A stretch of 64,000 nucleotides of DNA, from contig NC_083380.1 in assembly GCF_031755915.1 (NCBI RefSeq), forward strand, positions 12,028,001-12,092,000. The letters run 5' to 3'. This document shows positions 1-12,299 of the stretch, piece by piece; positions within the stretch are counted from its first letter, which is position 1; each line of letters begins with the position of its first letter. This DNA comes from Ziziphus jujuba (taxonomy: Eukaryota > Streptophyta > Magnoliopsida > Rosales > Rhamnaceae). A program made the position numbers and the translations under genes. The notes under the pieces are model-generated. The model made no database searches. It had not been told where the DNA came from and saw only the letters and a program-made list of their open reading frames with translations.

Positions 1-276
1 AACAGATAAACCACAACAGAGCACCAAGAATAGACTAAGGTCATGGTTGTACTGAGGACTAACAGCTGTAGCATGAATATGTGCTCCGAAGTTTGTCGAG
101 GAAATTCTACAAGCCTTTTTTCTTCCATTTCAGGGAAAAAAGTAGCGGTATGATAAAATTGTTTTATATATGCAAGATATTTTATAGATAAAGACAAGGG
201 CCAAGGGTGATGATTATAAACAATTAACATTGAAGGGGTACATGATTGAGTTTTTATAACATGAGAAGAAATAATT
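1..276. other. Downstream flank of the histidine-phosphatase-like gene
   Basis: This stretch lies beyond the stop codon of the minus-strand gene ending at 277 and is probably its 3' untranslated region and flank. I see no ORF, splice-linked exon or RNA gene in it. Base composition is more balanced than in the deep intergenic regions, which fits transcribed sequence. A further upstream transcript cannot be excluded because the window starts here. Confidence 0.4.
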
Positions 277-1968
277 TTAGTTACAATTTGGTGGATTAAA
301 ACACTTATATACAGCAGATGCAGGTTGCTTGTAAGCAGGTATGCTACTTGTATCAACAAATCTGACTTCTCCAGGGGCAAAAGAAAGTTCTGTATGCCTG
401 GAATTGAAAATCCATGTTAAAATAACCTTGAAATGTATGCTTTGTAATGGTTGACTGATAAATAGGGATCCATGACACAACAATAACAGTAGGCCAAGTT
501 GATATAAACTACCTTCGCAGATCAAGTCCAATTAGACCAGCTTGGAGGATTGTCAAATTGTCAGAATCTGGCGAGACAATAACCACAGTATCACCTGAAT
601 ACTGGGTCTCAAGAATAGACATGAGCTGTGTTACACGAACAAATACATCCGCAACACCCTCATTTGGGGTTCCATCATCAATAGGAGGTGGCTTTGTGTT
701 TGGAGAAATACTGTCTGATGCATAAACCTGAGGTATATTTCTCACACAATTAAATGATGATTGTAGATGGCAACCCCACTTGGTAGAGTTTAACGAGATA
801 TTCAATATACACTATGATAGTTTAAAAGGTACATAATAAATAAATTACTTCTAAAACGGATTCCAAGCTCTTCCCTTCATAGGCTCCCAATCCACGAGCA
901 TCCAGAAAGCTATACTCTGGGACAATATAGCTACAACAATAAAAATTGACAATTATGGCAGAAAATTTTCCAAATTTTGGATATCAAAGCAAATATAATA
1001 AATCAATAGATTTGTAATATGCTTATATCATCCTGGATTGGCCTTTAAAATTAGACCAAAATTTCGAATTAGCAGGTTGGCCTTTCTATGGATGTTAACA
1101 AATTGTAGAAAACAGTTGACTCAAGTCAACCAAACATCATTTGACCAAATTTCTGGTTTTGAAATATTACAAGTTCTGTTATCTTCCTAGAAATGATCAA
1201 CAACCAGATTTACTACTACAAGTAATGGTTTTATGCCCAACAACCAGTCTGGAAAAAAAAAAAATGAAAACTGTTTTCTATTTCAACAAAATTCATATTT
1301 CTTTGTATACTTGAACCTATTAAAACAACTGGATACTAAAATGGCAGACCTTCGGCTAATCCCATTAACAGAAGCAATGATCTCAGCAGCCTGGTAAGCT
1401 CTCTGAGTAATAGAGGGCCATATCCAACAGTTCCTTGCACAAGCACCTCTAGTTTTCAACTCAAGAGCTGCTTTCAATGTCTGCTTCTTCCCTTTCTCTG
1501 ATAACCCACTATCCACAGAAGTTTTGGCAACGGGATTCGTATTAATAATCCCCAAGCTCTCGAATTCAGACTCCCCAGCTCTCACCAGAAAATACCTTTT
1601 TTTTTCCAAAACACAACAAAAGGTCAAGTTTCTATTTTTACTAGAACAACCCACAAAATCCCACTTTCTTTTTCACCATTTTTTTCAGCAACCGAACAAT
1701 AATTTAAGCAAAAGAAAGCTTATTGACTGAATTACCGGTTGGTGAGGCGAACGGGGGGCATCTGAAAGAGGCCACGAGCAGAAGCCACAGGGAGTGAAAT
1801 GGGTTTGAAAGCAAAATCGGAGAAGTGGGTCGTAGAAAGAGTGAGTAGAGAAAGGAGGTTGCGGCGATTAATGGGTATGAATGAATTGCAGACATTGTTG
1901 GGTGTTATTGTTAATGGAGGCAAAGATGGGTTTGGAGGAGTAGCGGAGGAACAACAAGTGGCGAGCAT
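277..1968 (-). CDS. Histidine phosphatase (phosphoglycerate mutase-like) family protein, probably plastid-targeted, catalytic histidines replaced
   Basis: Five exons read on the minus strand: 1968-1736, 1595-1350, 930-849, 727-513 and 397-277 (897 nt, 298 aa). All introns are GT-AG and phases agree. Residues 1-65 are rich in Ser/Thr/Pro and look like an organelle transit region; RRNLLSLLTL followed by an ASA site could even be a twin-arginine thylakoid-lumen signal (inference). The histidine-phosphatase fold is recognised from YFLVRAGESEFES (about 79-91), the segment around SITQRAYQAAEIIA, LDARGLGAYEGKS, and IVSPDSDNLTILQAG. In active family members the first motif is RHG and the second contains a catalytic His; here they read RAG (Ala84) and VSPDSD (Pro240 near the His position), so phosphatase or mutase activity is doubtful. 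The second intron acceptor has an A9 tract directly before AG, with a plausible CTTGAC branch site and U-rich stretch upstream. Similar plant proteins are annotated as phosphoglycerate mutase-like. Start chosen as the only in-frame ATG giving the transit-like N-terminus. Confidence 0.88.
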
Positions 1969-4900
1969 TTTGGCGGGGGGCTAACAACACCTTCTTTGGT
2001 TTTTTTTCTTCACCGTTTTCTTACTCGGATTTCTTTGATTTTTATAACAGGTTCAGCGACGTGTCGTAGGCATAAACGGCAACAACGACTCCATCAATAT
2101 TGCAATGTGTTTCCAAGACTGATCGCGGAAGCGTGAGGAGGGGGAAGAATTAAATATCGAAATTTTTTTTGTTTTTTGAAATTATTTTAAACTTTTTATT
2201 TTTCCAAAAAGGCATAATGAAAATTTAGATTTCAAATAAAATTAATATAATTTTTATATATTTATCAATATTTTGAAATTTTATCTAAATTTTTTTTAAA
2301 AATATTTTTATTAAATTTTTAATAATTTGGTTAAAAAATTTATAATATTTATCAATATTTCAAAAAATTTTATATAAACTTTTAAAATTTCAAAAATATT
2401 TGTGCAGTTTTTTTTTTAAATATTCAAAAATATCATTATTAATTAGTAAATTATTTTATAAAATTAACTTTAGTAATAATTTTTTTTTTACTTTTTTATT
2501 ATTTTTTAAATATTTAATTATATAAATAAAACAGAAAAAACCATATTTAATAAGTTTGATAGGTTCTATTTATTAATAATATATATATATACTTACTATA
2601 CATTTTATATAAAATAAATTCATTAGAATTCTATAATTATAAATTAATAATTGATTATATAAAAATAAAAATTAATAATATAAAATTAATAACATGAAAA
2701 TATAATATTATATAAAATTTTGATAGCATTTAAATTAATAATATTAAATAAATAAAAATAAAAAAATAATAGAATATATTATATTAAATATTAAGAATAA
2801 TTATATTTAATACAAAATTTTTATAGATGACATATTAATAATTATATGAAAATTTATTAAGGAAATATATCTTTTAATAATTATTTTTTACATTTTATAT
2901 TTCAAAATAAAAACGAAAAAAATATCAATAATTTTAAATTAATTAAGAATTTTATGAGTATTGAGATTATATTTATGAAATAAAATGTAGTTATAATAAT
3001 TTTTTTATCTTAATTAATAAACAATTTTATTAAATATATATTTATATATATTTGCATATTTTTATTAATAATAATTTATTTATTATTATTACCGCTTACT
3101 ATAAATTAAATTAATTAAAAAATATATATTCAATATTTTTACAGTTTTTATAATAAATTTGTTAATTAGTTAATTAATTAAACTAATAATAAAATTTCAA
3201 CAAAATTTTTTTTAAATACGTTTTTATTATTTTTTATGAATTTTTTAAATATTCAATACTTTTCAATATTTTTATAACAAAATTTATATTTTAAACTTTC
3301 AATATTAACATTTAACATATTATAATTTTTAAATTATTGTTAGTAATTTTAAGATAATTGACCAATATGGAGAGGTTTTGTGTAGTCATCTTCTTTTACA
3401 ACTTTTTATTGTAATAATAAATGCCTTAAGTGCATTGAAATTGTTGAAAATTTCATTGATAATAGTTTAAGAACAAAATATGTGTCATAAATTGAAATTT
3501 AGAGACTCAAGTGTAAAAAGAAATATTTTAAAAACTAAAGTACAATTATATGGATGAAATGATTGACTGTTTTTAAATTTATTTTTATCTCACCTATCTC
3601 AAATCTGATCCAGTTTTTCTTCTTTTCTTTTTCTTTAAAAAAAAAAAATACTATTTATCAATAATTATGACTCCTCATCAATAATTATGACTTCTCGCAA
3701 TGTGTTTTATATTCTTACATATATAGAATTTCAATAGACTGTCATAAAAGAGTTTACTTTCATCTTATTGCTAATATGGAATTTCAATAAACTATCATAA
3801 AAAAGTTTATTTTTTTATTTAAATTTTTAATATTAAAAATAAAAAATAAATTAACTAAAATTGAATTAATTACTGCCATATCTCCATAGATTTAATTGTA
3901 ATCATCGTTAATGGGTTCAAATGGCTTTACTCATTTCTTTATCGGAAAGTTTAGTTAGTCGATGTTATTATTGTTGTTTTTGCTTTATAGTATGATTTTT
4001 CATTATTAAATTTAATTATTATATACTCTGTAAGAAAAAAAAAAGTACTTAATTTTAATTGATTGGATAACATATAATTCTTACTTAATGCTGAAAACTT
4101 ATTATAGATGTATCAAATCCTAAACATTATCATTTGTCAGACTAAAATTTTAATTTTAACTAATTAATTGGGATGATATCCTAAAAAACTTCAAAGTAAA
4201 CACATTATTCTAAGTGGATATATAAACCCTTATCATATAAAATAGAGGCATTTATAACATTTGAATGGATGTATGTGAAAGCCAAGCATGAGCGGCTACT
4301 AAGTTCAAGGTAGCAGGGACATCGAGTAACCTAAACGCACGCCTTACTAGTTGAGTGGGCATCAAGTGCCTCACTAAAGTAAAAAACGAAGCACTTTTCT
4401 AAGCACTTTTCTATCGCTTGGAAGCTCTCTTGGATTTAGCAAGACCTTTTTTATTATATTGTCCTTATTTTATATATATATATATATATATTGTCTATCT
4501 CATTCTGTAATACAACTATGAAAAAAAAAAAAAAAAAAAACTCTGCATTTTGTGCATGCTTAGCTATTTGATATGAAATGTGCTCTCAAGAATGACTTTT
4601 TTTGTTATGAAAATAATAATAATAATGATGTATGCCTCTATTTTCCACTTCATAGAAAAAGAAAAAAAAAAATTCTGATTTCCACTTTCCCATCTGAAAC
4701 AAAGACACTGTGTTGTGTGCTAAAACTGAAAAAGGAAACCCACTACCTCCTGACGAACTCTCTCTTTGCCATTTTATATTTTAAAAATCTAATAATACTA
4801 CTTTACTTTGGTATATAATCCAATAGCGGTTAAATCATTCTACAATGATATAATAAAAGTTTTAAAGTCAAATATAGTATAACCAAATTGTATTTATTTA

Positions 4901-5323
4901 TTTGTTAACACCCAAAATTTTATCACGGTCTTCTATAAAAAGCTTCCTATTCAAAATCTCACTTATTTTATAATTTTAATATTTCAACTTGAACAACAAG
5001 TTCTAACCACTCTAATAATATTCAATTCTGATTCGTTATCTCTGTCATTAATTTTACAAATCCAGGTTTCCACTCCGTACAAAAAGATATATTTTTTTAA
5101 AAAAATTCAAATAAAAAAAGTGATTTATAATTCAACCATCCAAGACATATGCACTTTTTGTAAAGCTAAAAAAAAATAAAGTGAATAAATAAAATGTAAG
5201 GTTAAAGAAAAGAATACTCGAGGTGACAATTCATAAAAGGAGCTAATTTTCTCACCATCTTCCAACAAGTCCCTTCTTTTATTTTTTGGCTCTCTGTTTT
5301 CACTTTCACCAGCTCACAGAAAC
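1969..5323. other. Divergent intergenic region, extremely AT-rich core
   Basis: This is the shared upstream region of two divergently transcribed genes (starts at 1968 minus and 5324 plus). Roughly 2150-3420 is almost entirely A and T, with runs such as AAATATTTTT and TAATTAATTA, and has no usable ORF. About 4260-4450 is a short island of more balanced composition that could be a transposon remnant but has no recognisable ends. There is a TA microsatellite near 4471-4490 and an A18 tract near 4520. The last 60-100 bases before 5324 are CT-rich, as expected of a plant 5' leader. No gene is supported here. Confidence 0.6.
2150..3420. other. Near-pure A/T tract, possible matrix-attachment-type DNA
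   Basis: About 1.27 kb with hardly any G or C, built of short A and T runs rather than a single repeat unit. Stop codons occur densely in every frame. Such DNA unwinds and bends easily and is typical of scaffold/matrix attachment regions or decayed transposons. The function is inference only; what the sequence shows directly is the composition. Confidence 0.4.
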
Positions 5324-7338
5324 ATGAACGTTCATTTCCTGCTTTTCTTCTACTTCGTCTTCTTCATTCTCTCGTCTCTCAATGTAAAAAAGATTAATTA
5401 ACCAGACACTTTCCATGTCTTCTTCTTCATCAAATGCTTTTTTTTTTTCTTTTTTTTTCATGATTTAACACTGTTTGTTTTCTTCTTTTTCAGGTTTCAC
5501 CAGCCAGAGACATTTATCGTGGGCCTCAGACCAACCCATTCTCGCCCAAAGCCTACGCTATTCGCTACTGGAACAGGCACATTTCGGATTCCCGACCCGA
5601 ACCACCGGGTTTCCTCATCTCCAAAGCTTCTCCTCTCAACGCAATCGATTCAACTTTCTTCGCTAACCTAACATTTCACAACTCGCTTTCTTCATATATC
5701 CATTCCTTCTGTTCATTAGCCAATCTCTTCTGCTCTTTCGATGACCATGAGTCCGCCGAAAAACCGCATAGTGGCAGCGCAGGTGGTGGTGGCAGAGACT
5801 CTAATTTCGCCGTCTATTCCAACAAGAACTTCGCCGAGTATGGAAGTTCCCGACGTGGCGGTGCCGACTCGTTCAAGAACTATTCCGATGGGTTGAACTC
5901 GCCCAACGACTCCTTCAAGAAGTACAGCCGAAGCTCAACGTCCCACGCCGAGCAATTCACCAACTACGCTACCGATTCCAACGTAGCCACCGCCGATTTC
6001 GCCGCTTACGGATCCCAATCCACCGGTGGTTCCGGCGAGTTCAGCAACTACCACCGGCGAGTCAATGTTCCGAATCTCCAGTTCACTTCCTACGATTCCG
6101 ACGCTAAAGGTCACAGATTGAATTTCGCGACCTATAGCGACGATACCAATTCGGGTTCCGAAACGTTCATTAGCTACGGAAAGAACGGCAATGGCGATCC
6201 GAGCGAGTTCATCGGCTACGCCGAGAATGCCAACATAGTCGGATCGGGCTTCACCGGCTACGGAGAGTCCGGAAATGGAGCGAACGATTCGTTTAAGGGA
6301 TACGGGTTGTTGGGTAACAACCCGCATAGCAATTTCAAAGGCTACGGGCTTGGCGGGAATTCAGGGATCGATAGCTTCTCGAATTATAGGAACGGAGCGA
6401 ACGTCGGCGACGATTCGTTTCAGTCCTACGCGAGGAATTCGAATTCTGGGAAAGTGAGTTTCGTGAACTACGGGAAATCGTTCAGCCTCGGGAACGATTC
6501 GTTCAAAGAGTACGGGAAAGGGTCGGTGGGTCGGACCACAGTCGGGTTCCAATCCTACAGTTTGGGTCGCACATTCAAAGACTATAACAAAAAGGGTCTC
6601 ACATTCTCAGAATACAACAATTTCAGTACTCAAGCGGCAGTGAAAGAGAGTGGTAGATTCGTGAATAAACGAGTTGAACCGGGCAAATTCTTCAGAGAGT
6701 CTGAATTGAAGCAAGGAAAAGTGATGGTCATGCCGGACATTAGAGACAGAATGCCCAAAAGGTCGTTTTTGCCCCGAACTATCCTGTCGAAATTACCGTT
6801 TTCGACATCGAAGATTTCGGAGCTTAACGAAATCTTCGACGCGCGAGAGAACTCGGCCATGCAGCGCGTGATAACCAACGCGCTGACCGAGTGTGAGAGA
6901 AGCCCGAGCCGTGGAGAGACGAAACGATGCGTTGGTTCGCTTGAAGATATGGTCGATTTCGCCGTCACGGTCTTGGGCCGTAATGTGGTGGTACGAACCA
7001 CAGCGAACGTAAACGGGTCAAAGCGAAAGGTGATGATCGGAAAAGTCAAAGGAGTCAACGGTGGAAACGTTACGAAATCGGTTTCGTGTCATCAAAGTCT
7101 GTACCCGTACTTATTGTATTATTGCCACTCGGTGCCGAGAGTTAGAGTCTATGAGGCCGACATTCATGATGCAATGAGCAACATGAAGATCAATCACGGT
7201 GTAGCCATCTGTCATCTTGACACGTCATCGTGGAGCCCATTGCACGGTGCTTTCGTGGCATTGGGATCCAGTCCGGGACAAATCGAAGTCTGCCATTGGA
7301 TATTTGAAAACGACATGTCGTGGACAACGACTGATTAA
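5324..7338 (+). CDS. BURP-domain protein, polygalacturonase-1 non-catalytic beta subunit-like
   Basis: Two exons: 5324-5383 and 5494-7338 (1905 nt, 634 aa), joined by a GT-AG intron of 110 bp. The short first exon encodes a hydrophobic signal peptide (MNVHFLLFFYFVFFILSS), so the protein should be secreted. The N-terminal propeptide region is followed by about 21 copies of an FxxY motif (NFAVY, SFKNY, EFSNY, GFTGY and similar) from residue 126 to about 394, the hallmark of the PG1-beta class of BURP proteins. The C-terminal BURP domain spans about 419-634: it opens with FFRESELKQGK and carries four Cys-His pairs (SCHQ, YCHS, ICHL, VCHW) in the family's spacing. Length matches the PG1-beta class. 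Family members sit in the pectin matrix and modulate polygalacturonase, affecting cell adhesion, fruit softening and organ size. Exon 2 is much richer in G+C than its surroundings. The frame is intact, and the exon structure (signal exon plus long exon) is usual for the family. Confidence 0.95.
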
Positions 7339-7372
7339 TGATGAAGATAGAAATTGGTTTTTTGCAGCTTAA

Positions 7373-7375
<3 letters not shown>

Positions 7376-7405
<30 letters not shown>
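7376..7405. repeat. (GA)n microsatellite in BURP gene 3' UTR
   Basis: About 15 uninterrupted GA units begin some 37 bases after the BURP stop codon, so they probably lie in the 3' untranslated region. Likely length-polymorphic. Confidence 0.85.
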
Positions 7406-7408
<3 letters not shown>

Positions 7409-8797
7409 AAAAATTTTTAAAAAAAATAAAAAAAAGAAAGAAAAAAGGCTGCGTCTGTTTGCTTTTGCATAATGTTTTCTTCCTTTGTTTTTTAAAGGTC
7501 AGAAAAGCATGTTGTAATACTTTTATTTTCTATGTAGCATGTTAACCAATCATTGTCATAATGTTTAAACATGTACACCTCGTGGCCATAATTATTGAAT
7601 TCAAATTATTCATTTTGTATACTTTGCAATTATAAATTACTGTAATTTAATATAACGTGTTAGTATATTACGTCCATGATGGAGAATTATATATACCAAA
7701 ACACTAGTATGAAAACAAAGAAACAGTAATGAATTTGTTTTCTTTCATGGACATATGTAAAATTGAAGGCTGAGAATTTATTTATTTTTTTGGTTCAAAG
7801 TCTTATCAAATTCAGAATTTAAATGTTAAGTAAATAAATACCTAACTATTATTATTATCTTTTCAAAAAGATATAATAGAGAAAATTTAAATATAAATAA
7901 TTTGTATATTTTACACATTTAAAACCAACTTTAACATTGGAGCATGGAGATACATTCTAACTAAAGGAGATTAAAGAATCTTCCATATACCATGATTGTC
8001 CTACAGAATCTATGAATATAGATGTATATGTATATATTTGTTTTATGATTAGTAATTTATAAATATAAAGTGTATTTTTATTTTTTAAGAGTTCAAGAGA
8101 TATGAAATAAAATACCTTAAATATAATTTCACTTCTAAATAAGTCTACAACTTTTTAATTATAAATGTAAATAATTTACTGATTGAATTAACTTCTCTTA
8201 ATTATTTATAACATTTTAAATAGATTACCATAAAAATGTCAAAGTGATACTACCACTGGAATGCAAGATAGAAACAACAATATGGTGCATATGTTCTGTC
8301 TTGTTAGCTAGAATGCCAATAGAGTTTGAATACTCCCAGGGTCCATTGTCATAATCAAAAATCAATAGCAGTCAAAATATCGATTTTCCTATTACCTTTC
8401 CCTTTAACAAACTAAAAAGTAGAAAGTCATACATACTCAAAGGACATATTAAAAAATTAAAAAAAAAAAGGACATATAAAAGATTGCACAAATGTAGACC
8501 CAACATTTCGCTATTAATTTATCATGAGCGACTAACATTTTCAAAATTTCTAAATTTGCTTGGAAGAAAAGATATACACTAAACTTTTTGAATCAAAGAA
8601 TATATATATATATATATATTTGTATATCCAATAGTTAATAATAATGGATCATAAAAGCACACAATACAAACACCCATTTCAAGGCATAAAGAAAGGGGGT
8701 TGAACCAAAAGCATATCATGAAAAAATATATATATTAATAATAATAAAAAATGCATTGGGGTTGTTTGCTAGAGGAATAGAAATGCTTTTGATGGAT

Positions 8798-9106
8798 TTA
8801 CCAAAAAAAAGAAAAAAAAAAAAAATGCTTTTGATGGGCTTGGGTAAAAAATTGATTGGTGCAACTGTCAAAAGTGAAAGCAGACAGCAATACATTACGG
8901 AGATGCTTGTAGCAGCTTTGAGTGCACCTTAAGAAACATGCACCCTCATCCTCATCAACATCATCATCGTTAAAGTGCACGATTTTGTTGTCTTTGATGG
9001 CATGCCAAAACATGGGGTCCACATGGTAGAATGGCCACATATTGTATTTTGGCATTGCTTCTGGAAGCATGTTTCTTTTTTGAGATTCCAAAAACGAAAC
9101 TTTCAT
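8798..9106 (-). CDS. Doubtful small ORF, 102 aa, unrecognised
   Basis: An uninterrupted minus-strand ORF whose first 75 residues have ordinary protein composition, including MPKYNMWPFYHVDPMFWH, an acidic DDDVDEDEGAC stretch and a CFLRCTQSC cysteine cluster. The last part becomes poly-Phe because the frame runs through an A-rich tract, which argues that any real coding exon would end earlier or that the ORF is chance. There is no signal peptide and I recognise no family. It may be an exon of an unannotated small gene, a decayed gene fragment or noise. No neighbouring exon could be linked to it. Confidence 0.15.
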   Translation of the reverse strand: MKVSFLESQKRNMLPEAMPKYNMWPFYHVDPMFWHAIKDNKIVHFNDDDVDEDEGACFLRCTQSCYKHLRNVLLSAFTFDSCTNQFFTQAHQKHFFFFSFFW

Positions 9107-12100
9107 CTGAAGTTTTGGGAGATTTGAAAAATTATAAATTAGATTTGAAAAAAATTATCATTTATTACATTTGGAGTTGATTTTTGAGTAAATTCATTGT
9201 TGGAAACTCAATTTTACCTCTTCATTTCAAAATAAAATATAAAAACTTTGTTTTATGATTTTTATATAATAATATTTATTAATAATTGTCATTTATTTAT
9301 TATTTTTTAATTATATTATTTATCAGTACATAAATAAATGAACAATAAATGATAGTTTTTAATGTACATTATCATATAGTAAATACTAGAATAATGATAC
9401 AATATTTACATTGGCACAGAAAGGTGTAATAGACTTATAGAAGGGTAAATGATAATTATCTAAACTTCTAGAGATATGAGATGATCTTTCAAACTTTCAG
9501 GATGTTAAAAAATTTTTCATCAAAATTTAGAGGTGTAGATGAAATTTTGCCTTTTAAAAAAGTAGTTTTTGTGATTATTTATTAGAATAGCGTTTAAATG
9601 AAATGTGATTTGTTTAGATTTGATAATGCATCATATTATATTGTGTTCATATTGTATCATATTTGTGTAAAAATTTTTGTTATCACAAAAATTGAGACGC
9701 ATATATTCAAAAGAAATTAACTTTAAGGATGTTGTATCACTTCATTTTCTTCTCTATTTTGGAAAACTGATTTCAAAATTGTTTAATTGTTTGATTGATT
9801 TTTTTTTTTTTACAAGATGTTCAGAAAATAGCTTTACGTTTTTTTTCTCTTCCTTCGTCTTAACTTTCTTAAATGGCCTCGTTGAAGAGAGACATTATAT
9901 TCATTTTTGTTTTTGTTTTTGTAAATGAAAGACATATATTATTAAAATAATTCTACGAATCCTATCTACTCTATCAATAAAATTATTAAAAAATATATAT
10001 ATTATTATTTGATTGATTTATATTTAATAATATTTATTCGTTTAAAAATTTATTTATCTGTATTTAAATTCATCAATTAAATAATAAAATATATATTTTT
10101 AATAAATACGTTGTTTGCGGTGTATAGCACTACTTTTATTGTTATTATTACTATTATTTACTAATCTTATTATTATTCTTCTTATTGACCGGAGAGACAT
10201 TCTACTCCTGAAAGGGAACTGGTGGATCCCATTGATATTGGGCTCAGGTTTTTAAAAGTGTTTAGCCCATGAATCATGGTCTAAGCAAAATATCAAGCCT
10301 TCAGTATGATCCTCATCTCCATGGAAAAATTGGTCAAGGACAAGAAAGGAGAGCATAAAAAACAAGAAAGTCCTTGATCACAAGACACGAAGCTGCTGGG
10401 GATCTTCAGTATTTGTCTAAGTCTGATACTACCAAATTTTTCTCATCGAGAAGGTTAAAAAGTCTCATCATTTTTTAATATTTTATTTATTTTCTTGGCT
10501 CCTTCCTAAATCAAACCCCCCAAAAATTCTCTACAACTATGTTGATGATTTTCTTGATTAATATTACTGTACATTTGGTGTAATTCCTTTATTTTCTGCA
10601 CTTCCACTTTGTGAACACTGACAATTTGCCTTACTTTTCAAATGAAAAAAACTGCCTACCTCTTCGATAAAGAACTCCCTATTCAGTGCTATGCATGGTT
10701 CCTTGGTAACTTCTAGTTTGATCAGTGAAACCACAGAAAATGAAAAGAATAAGAAGAAGTTAACATTTGCGCTTTTACATTTTGTATTTTGTATAATATT
10801 TATTTATAGTAATATTAGAGATATCAAAATGTTTATTGAATAATTATATGACTATATATTAATAGTTAAAAATTCATATAACAAATATTGATGAGTAAAC
10901 TTAAAAATTGCTTAAAGATGACCACATCATTTGGTATAATCTCTAGCTTTATTGATTTAATTGTATACAGTTACGTACAATACCATTGGAAAAAAATATT
11001 AAAAAGAAGTTTCATCTTTTTTTTTCTTTTTTCTAAAAATTAATTATATCAGCATAGAAAGAATGTGTTGCTATTTTGCTTTGAATTATTATCTCTAACC
11101 TGTACTAACATGCAATATTGTGTGGGTGTGTATGTATAATATGCTTTTTTTCTTCTTTTTTTTTTTTTTTTTTGGGTTTTGGAGAAAATGCTGTTTTAAT
11201 GGCAAATTAAGTAACGGTCAAAGTCTTTAATTCCATCCTTAGGTATATGTAGATATATATATTTTTGTGGTCATCCTTTGAAATACATAGTGTATAGATA
11301 GAAATTTAAGTACGTGCGTCATTAGCCACAAAATGAATAGGAAATATGTTTTTTGAATTTTAATTTTCTGACATGGGTGTCAACGATTACGTTGCCTATT
11401 GTTTGCTGAGATAAAAGCAAACAACTTGTTATTATTATTATATTATTATTATTGAGGTAATGGATTCAAATTTGGGATACGATTCTTGTTTATAATCTTA
11501 GAAATAATAATTTTTTTTAAAAAAAAATCAAAGATGCCAACCACATTTGATGATTATTGACATATATACCGTTTTGATTTCCTAGGAGTATAAATATTAA
11601 AAAAAAATAGTAAGTGTTAAAAAATTGTTATTTATCTAATTAAAATTTCAATTAAATCGTTAATTAAAATAATATTTTTAATATTTAACATTTCAATATG
11701 TTTGCATTTTATATTAAAAATATATTTTCAAAAGATCATTACTAGTATATATGTGTCAAAATCCAATTATGTGTTTATATTTATTGGCTGAAAAAAAAAA
11801 AAAAAAAACTCCAATCACATTGTGTGAATATTATCTTATATATTAAGCTGCATGGTCACCAATAAATGTTCGCATAAAAATTTTAAAAAAGAAAAAGAAA
11901 AAAGAGTGTTTAACTCTTTATTTATTTATTTATTTTGGTCTTCTATCACGGTTTCTAGGATCAGCATATTAATACGAATGGAAAAAAATGAACCTTTTTT
12001 GACATGATAGCAAAAAAACAAAAAAGAAAAAGTTTGAGAGTTATATGGATGTGATAGTAGCAAGAAAAAAAGAAGAAGTAAAAAGTTGGAATACTTCTCT

Positions 12101-12189
12101 TGCAGCTCACCGGCCGTGGCTGCCAGTTGCAACTTGCATATGCAACACTCCATGTTGATTTCACCGGTACTACTAGTAGGGTAAAAGTG

Positions 12190-12196
<7 letters not shown>

Positions 12197-12231
<35 letters not shown>

Positions 12232-12299
12232 TATAGAAAAAGCCATTTGATACACACACACACACACACACACATATATTTTTTTGATAACACACACAC
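12197..12299. repeat. Compound (TA)n / (CA)n microsatellite
   Basis: About 16 TA units near 12197-12229, then (CA)n at about 12252-12273, and a further short CA block near 12290. Translations of this stretch give only alternating Tyr-Ile or Cys-Val and are not genes. Confidence 0.85.

Noticed and set aside
5935..6552. Minus-strand ORFs opposite the BURP repeat region
   Set aside because: They are shadows of the in-frame FxxY repeat region and have no independent domain or splice context.
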